From Acidobacteriota bacterium (GTDB taxonomy: Bacteria > Acidobacteriota > Terriglobia > Terriglobales > Acidobacteriaceae): DNA of 6,788 bases. The stretch lies in contig JAJZNH010000768.1 in assembly GCA_021811745.1 (NCBI GenBank), positions 1 to 6,788 of the forward strand. The letters run 5' to 3'. The notes under the pieces were generated by a model. That model searched no databases and was not told the origin of the DNA. It worked only from the letters and a program-made list of their open reading frames with translations. Positions 1 to 5,295 of this stretch are shown here, in pieces (positions within the stretch are counted from its first letter, which is position 1; every line of letters starts with the position of its first letter). A program made the position numbers and the translations under genes.

Positions 1-678
1 GTTCGGCGCAAAGTTCTGGTCCGGCAGTGCCAGGTAGCCGGGATAGATCACGGCCGAAAAATCCGGCCGGCAACTCAGCTTGTCGGCGGCGTCCACCGGC
101 TCGTAGAGACGCTGCTCATAGAGATTGCTGATTGCGGCGGACAAATACCCGCCGGCCGAGAAGCCCAGCACGCCGATGCGGTCAGGATCGATGTGCCACT
201 CAGCGGCGTGCAGCCGCACCAGGCCCATCGCGCGCTGCGCATCCTGCAGAGCCGCCGCCGACTTGGGATAAGGACCGGTGTTGGGAACGCGGTACTTGAG
301 CAGGATGCACGTAATTCCTTTCGACGTGAGCCAGTCGCACACCTCCGTGCCTTCCAGGTCGATGGCCAGGATCTTGTACCCGCCGCCGGGAAAGACCACG
401 ATTGCGACGCCCGTGTTTTCGCCCTTGGGCTCATAGAGCGTAATCGTCGGCCTGGACACGTTTCCGAGGCGAAACACCGGTCTTCCGGCCACAAGATGAT
501 CTTTGGCCGTGGTCGTATTCGTTTCGGGTGGCATGTTCGCGGGTTCGCCAGGAGCCGTGCCGGGCCAGATGGGCAGGGTCAGGTGATCGGCAGACGGCGG
601 CCAGCCCGAAGACTGCGCCCAAAGCGCTGCCGGCATTGCCGCTGCCGCGGCCAGACAAAGAAGCACGCTCAACTTCAT
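1..678 (-). CDS. Secreted alpha/beta hydrolase (esterase, Aes/BD-FAE-like), 3' end off window
   Basis: The first 226 residues of an exported alpha/beta-hydrolase are visible, and the frame is still open at the left edge. Residues 1-21 form a signal peptide: Lys2, a Leu/Ala-rich core, and a likely cut after ALWA. The mature part has an oxyanion-hole motif PGGGY at 97-101, a conserved DLEG at 107-110, and the nucleophile elbow GFSAGG with Ser174. The Asp and His of the catalytic triad must lie beyond the window. The order of motifs fits the COG0657 (Aes) esterases, many of which de-acetylate or de-feruloylate plant polysaccharides. The true substrate cannot be read from the sequence. The ATG at 678-676 is chosen because GGAGG (691-687) sits 8 bases upstream and the signal peptide begins there. 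The gene lies downstream of infC on the same strand, but a hairpin and 227 bases separate them, so it is probably its own unit. Many close relatives have SAGGH where this protein has SAGGY. Confidence 0.88.
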   Translation of the reverse strand, partial: MKLSVLLCLAAAAAMPAALWAQSSGWPPSADHLTLPIWPGTAPGEPANMPPETNTTTAKDHLVAGRPVFRLGNVSRPTITLYEPKGENTGVAIVVFPGGGYKILAIDLEGTEVCDWLTSKGITCILLKYRVPNTGPYPKSAAALQDAQRAMGLVRLHAAEWHIDPDRIGVLGFSAGGYLSAAISNLYEQRLYEPVDAADKLSCRPDFSAVIYPGYLALPDQNFAPN

Positions 679-758
679 ACAACCAACCTCCCATCAAAAG
701 AACGCCGCAGAAATAATGGCAGCCGCAGCGGCAACAGCGCAAAGTATTTCGATCCGCG

Positions 759-852
759 TTCCTGCCACGGCCTCCTGCGCAGGCGGGCTTTGCGCCGTTC
801 CACGGCATTTCCAGCCGTGCTATTCCTGCCTACGCCGGCAATCTTCCACGGC
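759..852. repeat. Cluster of short direct and inverted repeats between infC and the esterase
   Basis: The octamer TTCCTGCC occurs at 759-766 and 823-830, with a variant TTCCAGCC at 809-816. TTCCACGGC occurs at 798-806 and 844-852, with a one-base variant at 763-771. CACGGC (801-806) can pair with GCCGTG (814-819) around a 7-base loop, and CCTGCGCAGG at 774-783 is a perfect palindrome. The cluster encodes no recognisable peptide. It could be a decayed copy of a palindromic intergenic repeat family or a structured part of a transcript. Repeats this short in GC-rich DNA can also arise by chance. Confidence 0.35.
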
Positions 853-855
853 GAA

Positions 856-887
856 GCAGAGACCACCCGCTTGGGCGGTCTGTCTGC
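856..887 (-). terminator. infC: Strong hairpin just downstream of infC, possible terminator
   Basis: Nineteen to fifty bases past the infC stop, 856-860 (GCAGA) pairs with 883-887 (TCTGC), 861-864 (GACC) with 877-880 (GGTC), and 866-868 (CCC) with 873-875 (GGG). The loop is four bases (869-872) and there is a two-base bulge at 881-882. The single mismatch (865/876) becomes a G-U pair only in RNA made from the minus strand, which fits a role in the infC transcript. The sequence after the stem is not U-rich, so intrinsic termination is not assured. It could instead be an RNA-stabilising 3' stem. Confidence 0.5.
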
Positions 888-905
888 GTTCTACTGAGAT
901 GAGTG

Positions 906-1517
906 CTATTGCGCCTGGCTTACCGGCGGGCGCGGCGCGGACTGGGTCTGCGGGGGCGTGGCAGGTTTGGGCTTTCCGCTTTCCTGCTTCCGGGTTGGGG
1001 CCAGAATCGCGTGCAGGATCGTTCCTTCCATGCGCGGCATGAACTCTACCGTCCCAGCGTCGCCAATGTCCTGGATGAGCCGGTTGATGATTTTGTAGCC
1101 CAGCTCGCGATGCGCCATCTGGCGGCCGCGGAAGCGCAGGCTGGCCTTTACCTTATCGCCTTCGCTCAGGAAGCGCACTGCCTGGTTCTTCTTCGTCTGG
1201 TAATCGTGCTCGTCCACGGTCACGGAGAACTTGACCTCCTTGATCGTGATGACCTTTTGCTTCTTGCGGGCGGCTCGCTCGCTCTTTTCCTTTTCGTATA
1301 GGTAGCGGCCGTAGTCCTGGATGCGGCATACCGGCGGGATCGCGTTGGGCGAAACTTCCACCAGATCAAGCCCGCGCTCGCGGGCGATCTTCAACGCCTC
1401 GTAGGGCGGAAGAATACCGAGTTGCTCGCCCTTCTCGTCGATCACGCGAACTTCGCGCGCGCGAATCCGGTCGTTGATGCGGATAAAAGATTTTGTCGAA
1501 CGTTTATCGAATGCGAT
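906..1517 (-). CDS. infC: Translation initiation factor IF-3
   Basis: IF-3 binds the 30S subunit, keeps 50S away and proofreads the start codon and initiator tRNA. From the proposed start the protein has 203 residues. The N-terminal domain begins at RIND (13-16) and includes the SPNA and PPVCRI blocks (56-66). A basic linker (76-88) follows. The C-terminal domain carries the signature FRGRQMAH (129-136) and ends near LAPTRKQ (172-178). Residues 179-203 are a Pro/Gln/Ala-rich tail absent from the E. coli protein, which ends at its KKKQ. The start is unusual. In-frame GTG (1580) and ATG (1565) codons lack a ribosome site and lie almost at the predicted transcript start. GGAGG at 1528-1524 sits 6 bases before an ATC at 1517 (3 before another at 1520), and this gives a 12-residue lead before RIN, close to E. 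coli. The usual downstream partners rpmI and rplT are absent, as is thrS upstream. The identity is certain; the exact start is not. Confidence 0.95.
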   Translation of the reverse strand: MAFDKRSTKSFIRINDRIRAREVRVIDEKGEQLGILPPYEALKIARERGLDLVEVSPNAIPPVCRIQDYGRYLYEKEKSERAARKKQKVITIKEVKFSVTVDEHDYQTKKNQAVRFLSEGDKVKASLRFRGRQMAHRELGYKIINRLIQDIGDAGTVEFMPRMEGTILHAILAPTRKQESGKPKPATPPQTQSAPRPPVSQAQ

Positions 1518-1538
1518 GATGCTCCTCCGTCTCTCCTC
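1515..1538 (-). promoter_or_regulatory. infC: infC ribosome-binding site and AUC start candidate
   Basis: Read on the minus strand, two purine-rich blocks (GAGGAG at 1538-1533 and GGAGG at 1528-1524) come just before a doublet of ATC codons at 1520-1515. The spacing from the second block to the ATC at 1517 is 6 bases, which is ideal. E. coli infC starts at AUU, and IF-3 represses its own synthesis by rejecting that poor start codon. A rare AUC here would permit the same control. The alternatives are an ATG at 1565 or a GTG at 1580, which would add a poorly conserved-looking Ser/Arg-rich leader of 16 or 21 residues and have no Shine-Dalgarno. Confidence 0.6.
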
Positions 1539-1592
1539 TGTGCCCGCCGCCGAAGAACTCCCCATTCGCCACGGGCCCACGAACTGACCCTG

Positions 1593-1623
1593 AGTATAGC
1601 ATTGGCTTGGCTTTGCTGGACAA
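1593..1623 (-). promoter_or_regulatory. infC: infC promoter (extended -10)
   Basis: On the minus strand TATACT (1598-1593) is preceded by TGC, forming an extended -10 element. TTGTCC (1623-1618) lies 19 bases upstream as a weak -35. The predicted RNA start is near 1586, which gives a leader of about 70 bases to the ATC at 1517. It would leave the GTG at 1580 with almost no leader. The assignment rests on consensus matching only. Confidence 0.5.
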
Positions 1624-1697
1624 AGGGTTTAGAGCAATTCTCCTGCGCATGTAGCCCTTGCGATTTCAACTCACGGTATCATTTCCGCGAGATGCGA

Positions 1698-1721
1698 CAG
1701 GGAACAGGGATCAGGGATCAG
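1698..1721. repeat. Tandem CAGGGAW heptamer repeat
   Basis: Three consecutive 7-base units, CAGGGAA, CAGGGAT and CAGGGAT, are followed by a partial CAG. They lie in the gap between the infC promoter and the vapBC promoter. Short tandem heptamers of this kind are known as intergenic repeats in other phyla, notably cyanobacteria. With three units this may simply be a slippage product. No gene reads through it. Confidence 0.55.
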
Positions 1722-1813
1722 AGCTTACGATTTCAACCGCCCCGTAGGTTTCCAGCTTCGGTTCACGGCAGGAGAAGCGCTATAGGCCGAATGGAAGGCA
1801 GTGTCAGCAGAGA

Positions 1814-1851
1814 TTGAGCTATTGTTACGCGATATTCTATACAGGTAGAAT
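1814..1851 (+). promoter_or_regulatory. vapBC promoter with palindromic operator candidate
   Basis: Two overlapping sigma-70-like pairs are present: TTGAGC (1814-1819) with TATACA (1838-1843), and TTGTTA (1822-1827) with TAGAAT (1846-1851). Each has an 18-base spacer. A perfect inverted repeat, ATTCTA (1834-1839) and TAGAAT (1846-1851) around a 6-base spacer, covers both -10 boxes. VapB antitoxins and VapBC complexes typically repress their own promoter by binding such palindromes. The repeat is therefore a good operator candidate 19-36 bases before the vapB start. Binding is inferred from position and symmetry. Confidence 0.55.
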
Positions 1852-1869
1852 TTAAGGCAGATAGGTACC

Positions 1870-2127
1870 ATGCCGCTTAGTATTAAATCGCCCGAAGCGG
1901 ATCGTCTCGCTCGCGAACTCGCCGCCACCACCGGGGAGTCCATTACGGTTGCGGTCACCCTTGCCATGCGCGAACGCCTTGCGCGCGAGCAACACAAACG
2001 GCAAGATAAGGCCGCATTGTTGGCTGACGTTCGAGCTATCGCCGATCATTGCGCTGCATTGCCTGTGTTGGATACACGCAGTGAAGATGAGATTCTCGGT
2101 TACGACGAGAGCGGAGTTCGCTCATGA
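1870..2127 (+). CDS. vapB: Type II antitoxin, VapB family (Rv0623-like)
   Basis: This 85-residue protein has the layout of the PSK/Rv0623-like VapB antitoxins. An N-terminal segment (about 1-40, with a GES-ITVAV core followed by a Met-Arg-Glu-Arg helix) should dimerise and bind operator DNA. A charged helix follows (about 38-60), and the C-terminal tail carries the motif ILGYDESG (74-81), a form of the (L)LYDExG element that contacts the toxin. It should neutralise the VapC encoded next and repress the shared promoter, which contains a palindrome. Its stop overlaps the vapC start as ATGA, implying translational coupling and antitoxin-first synthesis. No strong Shine-Dalgarno precedes the ATG; only AAGG (1853-1856) and AGG (1863-1865) are present. 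Codon use includes more A/T-ending codons than the flanking genes, consistent with acquisition by transfer. Confidence 0.88.
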   Translation: MPLSIKSPEADRLARELAATTGESITVAVTLAMRERLAREQHKRQDKAALLADVRAIADHCAALPVLDTRSEDEILGYDESGVRS

Positions 2128-2516
2128 TTGTCGATACTTCGGCATTAGTCGCAATCCTTTTCAATGAGCCCGAAGGGCGTCGCATGGACGTGGCCATCGC
2201 CGACTGTGTCGAATGTAAGATGTCAGCAGCGAGCTTTCTTGAGGCATCGATGATTCTTCTGGCTCGCAAGGGCATGGAGGGAGTTAGAGATCTCGATCTG
2301 CTGATGGCCCGATTCCGGATCAGACTCGCCTCTTTCACCGAGTCGCAGGCACTTTTGGCGCGCAGGGCGTTTGAGCGCTACGGCAAAGGCCGCCACGCCG
2401 CCAAGCTCAACTTCGGCGACTGCGTTGCCTACGCTCTAGCCAAGGAAACGGGCGAAGAGTTGCTGTTCAAGGGAACCGGTTTCGGCCTGACGGACATTAC
2501 GCCTGCGCAATATTGA
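2124..2516 (+). CDS. vapC: PIN-domain ribonuclease toxin, VapC family
   Basis: This 130-residue PIN domain begins with MIVDTSALVAIL, giving the first catalytic acid, Asp4. The second is Glu40 in ASFLEAS, and the third is Asp99 in LNFGDCVAYALA. VapC toxins are Mg2+-dependent ribonucleases that cut tRNA or rRNA when the antitoxin is lost. The KGRHxAxLNFGDC block closely resembles that of mycobacterial VapC30 as I recall it. One feature departs from the family: the C-terminal motif normally reads KGxDF, but here it is KGTGF, with Gly119 (codon GGT) in place of the fourth acidic residue. Asp124 in TDI is kept. The single-base difference from GAT suggests a recent change. The protein may be weakened, or it may coordinate metal by other means. 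The gene starts four bases inside the end of vapB, and its last 88 bases are antisense to the end of mtaB. Confidence 0.9.
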   Translation: MIVDTSALVAILFNEPEGRRMDVAIADCVECKMSAASFLEASMILLARKGMEGVRDLDLLMARFRIRLASFTESQALLARRAFERYGKGRHAAKLNFGDCVAYALAKETGEELLFKGTGFGLTDITPAQY

Positions 2517-3916
2517 TCGCCGGCCAGGCCGCCTTCAAGCGCACCTTCTCCGTTCAGCCTTCTCACCGATATTCGCACCAGCCGGTTGGCCTCGAAGCGG
2601 CCCTCGATCTCGACGGGCAGAAAATTCTCCGTCAGCGTAGCGGTGCGGCCCAGGGCGGCGAGCGCCGCCGGCGTGTGCAGCGTAATTGCATCCAACGCTC
2701 GCCCCACGAACTGCTCGCGATGCGCGCGGGTTTTCTCGGCTGCCAGCGCGCGGAGCGCCGCCATCCGCTGGTCCACCACTTCCGGCGCCACCGGCGACTC
2801 AGCGTGCAGCGCCCAGCCGCGCGTGTTGGGCCGCGGCGAAAACGGGAACAGGTGCAGATATCCGAAGGGTAGCGCCCGCACCATCTCCAGCGTCTCCTCG
2901 AACTCGCTGCCGGTCTCGCCCGGAAATCCAGCCATAATGTCCGCACCCAGCGTCAGCTCGGGTCCAGCCGCCCGCACCAGAGCCGCGACCTTTTCGGCAT
3001 AGTGCCAGGGCCGGTAGCGCCGGTGCATCCGCCGCAGTACGGCATCCGAGCCCGACTGCAGCGGCAAATGCGCATGGCGCGCCAGCCGTTTTCCGCCGAA
3101 CTCCGCCATCAGCGCCAGCAATTCCGCATTCCAGTCCATGGGCTCAATCGAGCTGAGCCGCAGCCGCGGCAGCGCCGCCTCTTCCAGGATCGTCCGCACC
3201 AGCCAGGAAAGTGTCGGTTTGGCGGCTGCATCCGAGGGTGGCAAATCCCGCCCCCATCGCCCCAGGTTGATTCCCGAAAGCACCAACTCATTGCCCCCGG
3301 CGGCTACAAATGCATTCACCTGCCGCAGCACGCTTGCCGCAGGCAGGCTCCTGGATGCTCCGCGCGTCCAGGGGATCACGCAAAACGTGCAGCGGTTTCC
3401 GCATCCTTCCTGGATCTTCAGGTTGGGCCGCGTCTGCGTTCCCGGCGCAAGCTGCGCCTCCTCCAGAAACGAGTGCGCGAAGCGGTCGTCCACCCACACG
3501 GGAGCCTTCGCCCCGTCGGCCAGCAGCGACGCCGCGCTGACTAGTTGCGACGGGCTATTTTCTCTGCCGGAGCGTCCGGCCGCCATCCCCAAAATAATCT
3601 CCGGAGCCATCGCCTTATGGCTGTTGCCCACCACGGCGGTTACGCCCGCCAGTCCTGCCAGCTCCTCGGGCGCGCGCTGCGCATAGCAGCCGGTGACCAC
3701 GATGCGCGCTTCCGGATTCAGCCGGTGTGTGCGGCGGATGAATGCCCGCGCCGCCCGGTCCGCCTCGGCCGTCACACTACAGGTGTTCACGATGACCACA
3801 TCGGCTGCCGCTGGCTCGCGTTCGCTGAGCCCGGCCGCAAGCAAATGCCCGCTCACCGCCTCGCCGTCGGCGCGCGCCGCCCTGCAACCGAAGTGCTCCA
3901 CATGAAAACCCTGCAT
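2429..3916 (-). CDS. mtaB: tRNA t6A37 methylthiotransferase MtaB (radical SAM)
   Basis: MtaB converts t6A at position 37 of tRNAs that read ANN codons into ms2t6A, using S-adenosylmethionine and two iron-sulfur clusters. The N-terminal UPF0004 domain (about 1-110) holds its cluster cysteines: Cys11 (FGCR), Cys46 (NTCSVT) and Cys77 (TGCYAQ). The radical-SAM domain (about 160-395) has the CxxxCxxC motif at Cys172, Cys176 and Cys179 within GCGNRCTFC. A TRAM-like RNA-binding segment covers about 398-454. The MtaB label rather than MiaB or RimO rests on overall resemblance, including the FGCR start and HTHRLNP-like spacing. At 495 residues it is longer than typical members (about 430-450). The last 41 residues form an unstructured-looking tail, and the final 29 codons are antisense to vapC. 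AAAGG lies 4 bases before the ATG at 3916-3914. No clear promoter was found. The MFS gene diverges from it across 160 bases. Confidence 0.92.
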   Translation of the reverse strand: MQGFHVEHFGCRAARADGEAVSGHLLAAGLSEREPAAADVVIVNTCSVTAEADRAARAFIRRTHRLNPEARIVVTGCYAQRAPEELAGLAGVTAVVGNSHKAMAPEIILGMAAGRSGRENSPSQLVSAASLLADGAKAPVWVDDRFAHSFLEEAQLAPGTQTRPNLKIQEGCGNRCTFCVIPWTRGASRSLPAASVLRQVNAFVAAGGNELVLSGINLGRWGRDLPPSDAAAKPTLSWLVRTILEEAALPRLRLSSIEPMDWNAELLALMAEFGGKRLARHAHLPLQSGSDAVLRRMHRRYRPWHYAEKVAALVRAAGPELTLGADIMAGFPGETGSEFEETLEMVRALPFGYLHLFPFSPRPNTRGWALHAESPVAPEVVDQRMAALRALAAEKTRAHREQFVGRALDAITLHTPAALAALGRTATLTENFLPVEIEGRFEANRLVRISVRRLNGEGALEGGLAGDQYCAGVMSVRPKPVPLNSNSSPVSLARA

Positions 3917-3951
3917 CGCACCTTTAGTTTAGATTGCCGGCGCAATCGGCG

Positions 3952-3982
3952 GATCAGGCCCATGAGATGCCTGGGCTGGATC
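3952..3982. repeat. Imperfect inverted repeat between mtaB and the MFS gene
   Basis: The arms GATCAGGCCCA (3952-3962) and TGGGCTGGATC (3972-3982) match as an inverted repeat at 9 of 11 positions around a 9-base spacer. It sits between two divergent genes, where a regulator could act, but no regulator gene is adjacent. A second, shorter inverted repeat GATTGC/GCAATC (3932-3947) lies in the probable mtaB leader. Either could be fortuitous. Confidence 0.3.
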
Positions 3983-4076
3983 AGAGGTATGACCACATGA
4001 CGGGACGGACAGGATCAAATCTCCGTTATACTTCGAAGAAAGCCAGCCTTGATTTGCAGGCCTCCTGTTTCATCAG

Positions 4077-5279
4077 ATGCAAGATTCCGCCGCAGCCAGC
4101 GTGCTCGATCCTTCACCCGCAGACCGCCAGAGCGCGCGGCATATCCTGAGTTTCGTCTACTTTACCTTTATCTGTTACCTCTCCATCGGCTTCCCTCTCG
4201 CGGTCCTACCAGAGTACGTGCATCTGCGCATGGGCTATAGCGCCATGCTGGCCGGCCTGGTCATCAGCGTCCAGTACATCGCAACGCTTGTCAGCCGGCC
4301 CTGGGCGGGCCGCATCAGCGACCAAGTGGGCGCCAAGGTTGCGGTCCTGGGGGGTATGGGAGCCTGCACGGCAAGCGGCGCGATGCTCATCGTCGCCGTG
4401 ACGCTGCGCGCCATTCCCTGGCTCAGCTTTGCCGTGCTGATCGCCAGCCGCCTGCTGCTTGGCGTGGGCGAAAGCCTTGGCGCCACAGGATCGACATTGT
4501 GGGGCATCAGCAGCGCCGGCCCGCAAAACATGGCAAAGGTCATCGGCTATAACGGCGTCAGCACTTATGGGGGCATGGCCATCGGCGCGCCTTTGGGAGT
4601 GATTCTCGACCAGCAGTGGGGCTTGCCCGCCATCGGTTTCGTCACCATCGCGATCTGCGCCTTCAGCTTCATGCTTGCGCTTCGCAAAGACTCGCTGCCG
4701 GTTATGCCCGGCGAGAATCTTTCCTTCGCGCATGTGCTGGGCCGCGTTACTCCACACGGCATGGGCCTGGCGCTCAGCGGCGTGGGTTATAGCGTCCTTG
4801 CCACCTTCATCACGCTCTATTACGCGAGCCGCCACTGGAGCGGCGCCGCCCTCTGTCTCACCGCCTTCGGCGTGGCCTTCATCCTGGCGCGGTTGTTCTT
4901 TATCCACACCATCGATCGTTTCGGAGGCTTCCCGGTCGGCACCGTCTCGCTTCTGATCGAGGCCGCGGGGATGGTGTTGTTGTGGCTTTCGGTTTCGCCA
5001 TGGATGGCCTTTGCCGGCTCAGCGATTGATGGCTTCGGCCTGTCGCTCGTCTTTCCTGCCATTGGCGTGGAGGCCGTCAAGCGCGTGCCGGAATACAGCC
5101 GCGGCACCGCCCTCGCCGTTTATACCGCCTTCGCCGATGTCTCGTTCTTCCTCACCGGCCCCATTGCCGGCGCCGTTATCGGAGCCTACGGCTATGCCAG
5201 CGCCTTCCTCTTCGCCGTCATCAGCAACCTCGCCGCGCTGGGCATCGTCATTGTCCTGCGGCAGATGCAGAGGGACTGA
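4077..5279 (+). CDS. yhhS: MFS transporter, YhhS/YfcJ (UPF0226) family
   Basis: This 400-residue inner-membrane protein has about twelve hydrophobic segments and the major-facilitator motif A, GRISDQVG (78-85), between helices 2 and 3. Several blocks match my memory of E. coli YhhS and YfcJ: LAVLPEYVH (41-49), LVISVQYIATLVSRP (61-75), GSTLWGISS, a MAIGAPLGVI block, ATFITLYY, LSLVFPAIGVEAVKRVP, and LTGPIAGAVIG. Members are proton-driven exporters linked by overexpression data to small molecules such as arabinose or to drug resistance. The substrate here is unknown, and the symbol denotes the family only. The ATG at 4077 has no clear Shine-Dalgarno. A TATACT box at 4027-4032 could be its -10 but has no convincing -35. 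The gene is divergent from mtaB and convergent with the cupin gene, whose stop lies 16 bases away with no terminator between. Confidence 0.9.
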   Translation: MQDSAAASVLDPSPADRQSARHILSFVYFTFICYLSIGFPLAVLPEYVHLRMGYSAMLAGLVISVQYIATLVSRPWAGRISDQVGAKVAVLGGMGACTASGAMLIVAVTLRAIPWLSFAVLIASRLLLGVGESLGATGSTLWGISSAGPQNMAKVIGYNGVSTYGGMAIGAPLGVILDQQWGLPAIGFVTIAICAFSFMLALRKDSLPVMPGENLSFAHVLGRVTPHGMGLALSGVGYSVLATFITLYYASRHWSGAALCLTAFGVAFILARLFFIHTIDRFGGFPVGTVSLLIEAAGMVLLWLSVSPWMAFAGSAIDGFGLSLVFPAIGVEAVKRVPEYSRGTALAVYTAFADVSFFLTGPIAGAVIGAYGYASAFLFAVISNLAALGIVIVLRQMQRD

Positions 5280-5295
5280 GGGTTTCCGGCTCATC

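Noticed and set aside
713..742. Minus-strand promoter for the esterase (TTGCGC-18-CATTAT)
   Set aside because: Only 4 of 6 matches in each box; plausible but too weak to list.
431..808. Minus-strand open frame in another phase crossing the esterase start
   Set aside because: It is Cys/Arg-rich, lacks a fitting ribosome site and overlaps the well-supported esterase frame.
193..897. Long plus-strand open frame opposite the esterase and the following gap
   Set aside because: Its product is Arg/Gly/His-rich with no family resemblance, and the opposite strand carries a clear signal peptide, oxyanion hole and GFSAGG motif.
679..905. Possible rpmI (L35) or rplT (L20) after infC
   Set aside because: Frames in this gap give no lysine-rich L35-like or L20-like sequence; none is present.
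1422..1817. Plus-strand open frame over the infC start and the gap upstream
   Set aside because: It is the shadow of the infC start and spacer, with no ribosome site and no recognisable domain.
3002..3544. Plus-strand open frames inside mtaB
   Set aside because: Antisense shadows of a GC-rich gene; mtaB has intact cluster-binding cysteine motifs.
4206..4907. 233-residue minus-strand open frame inside the MFS gene
   Set aside because: Composition is Ala/Asp/His/Gly-rich, as expected from the reverse of a GC-rich membrane protein, and it shows no domain.
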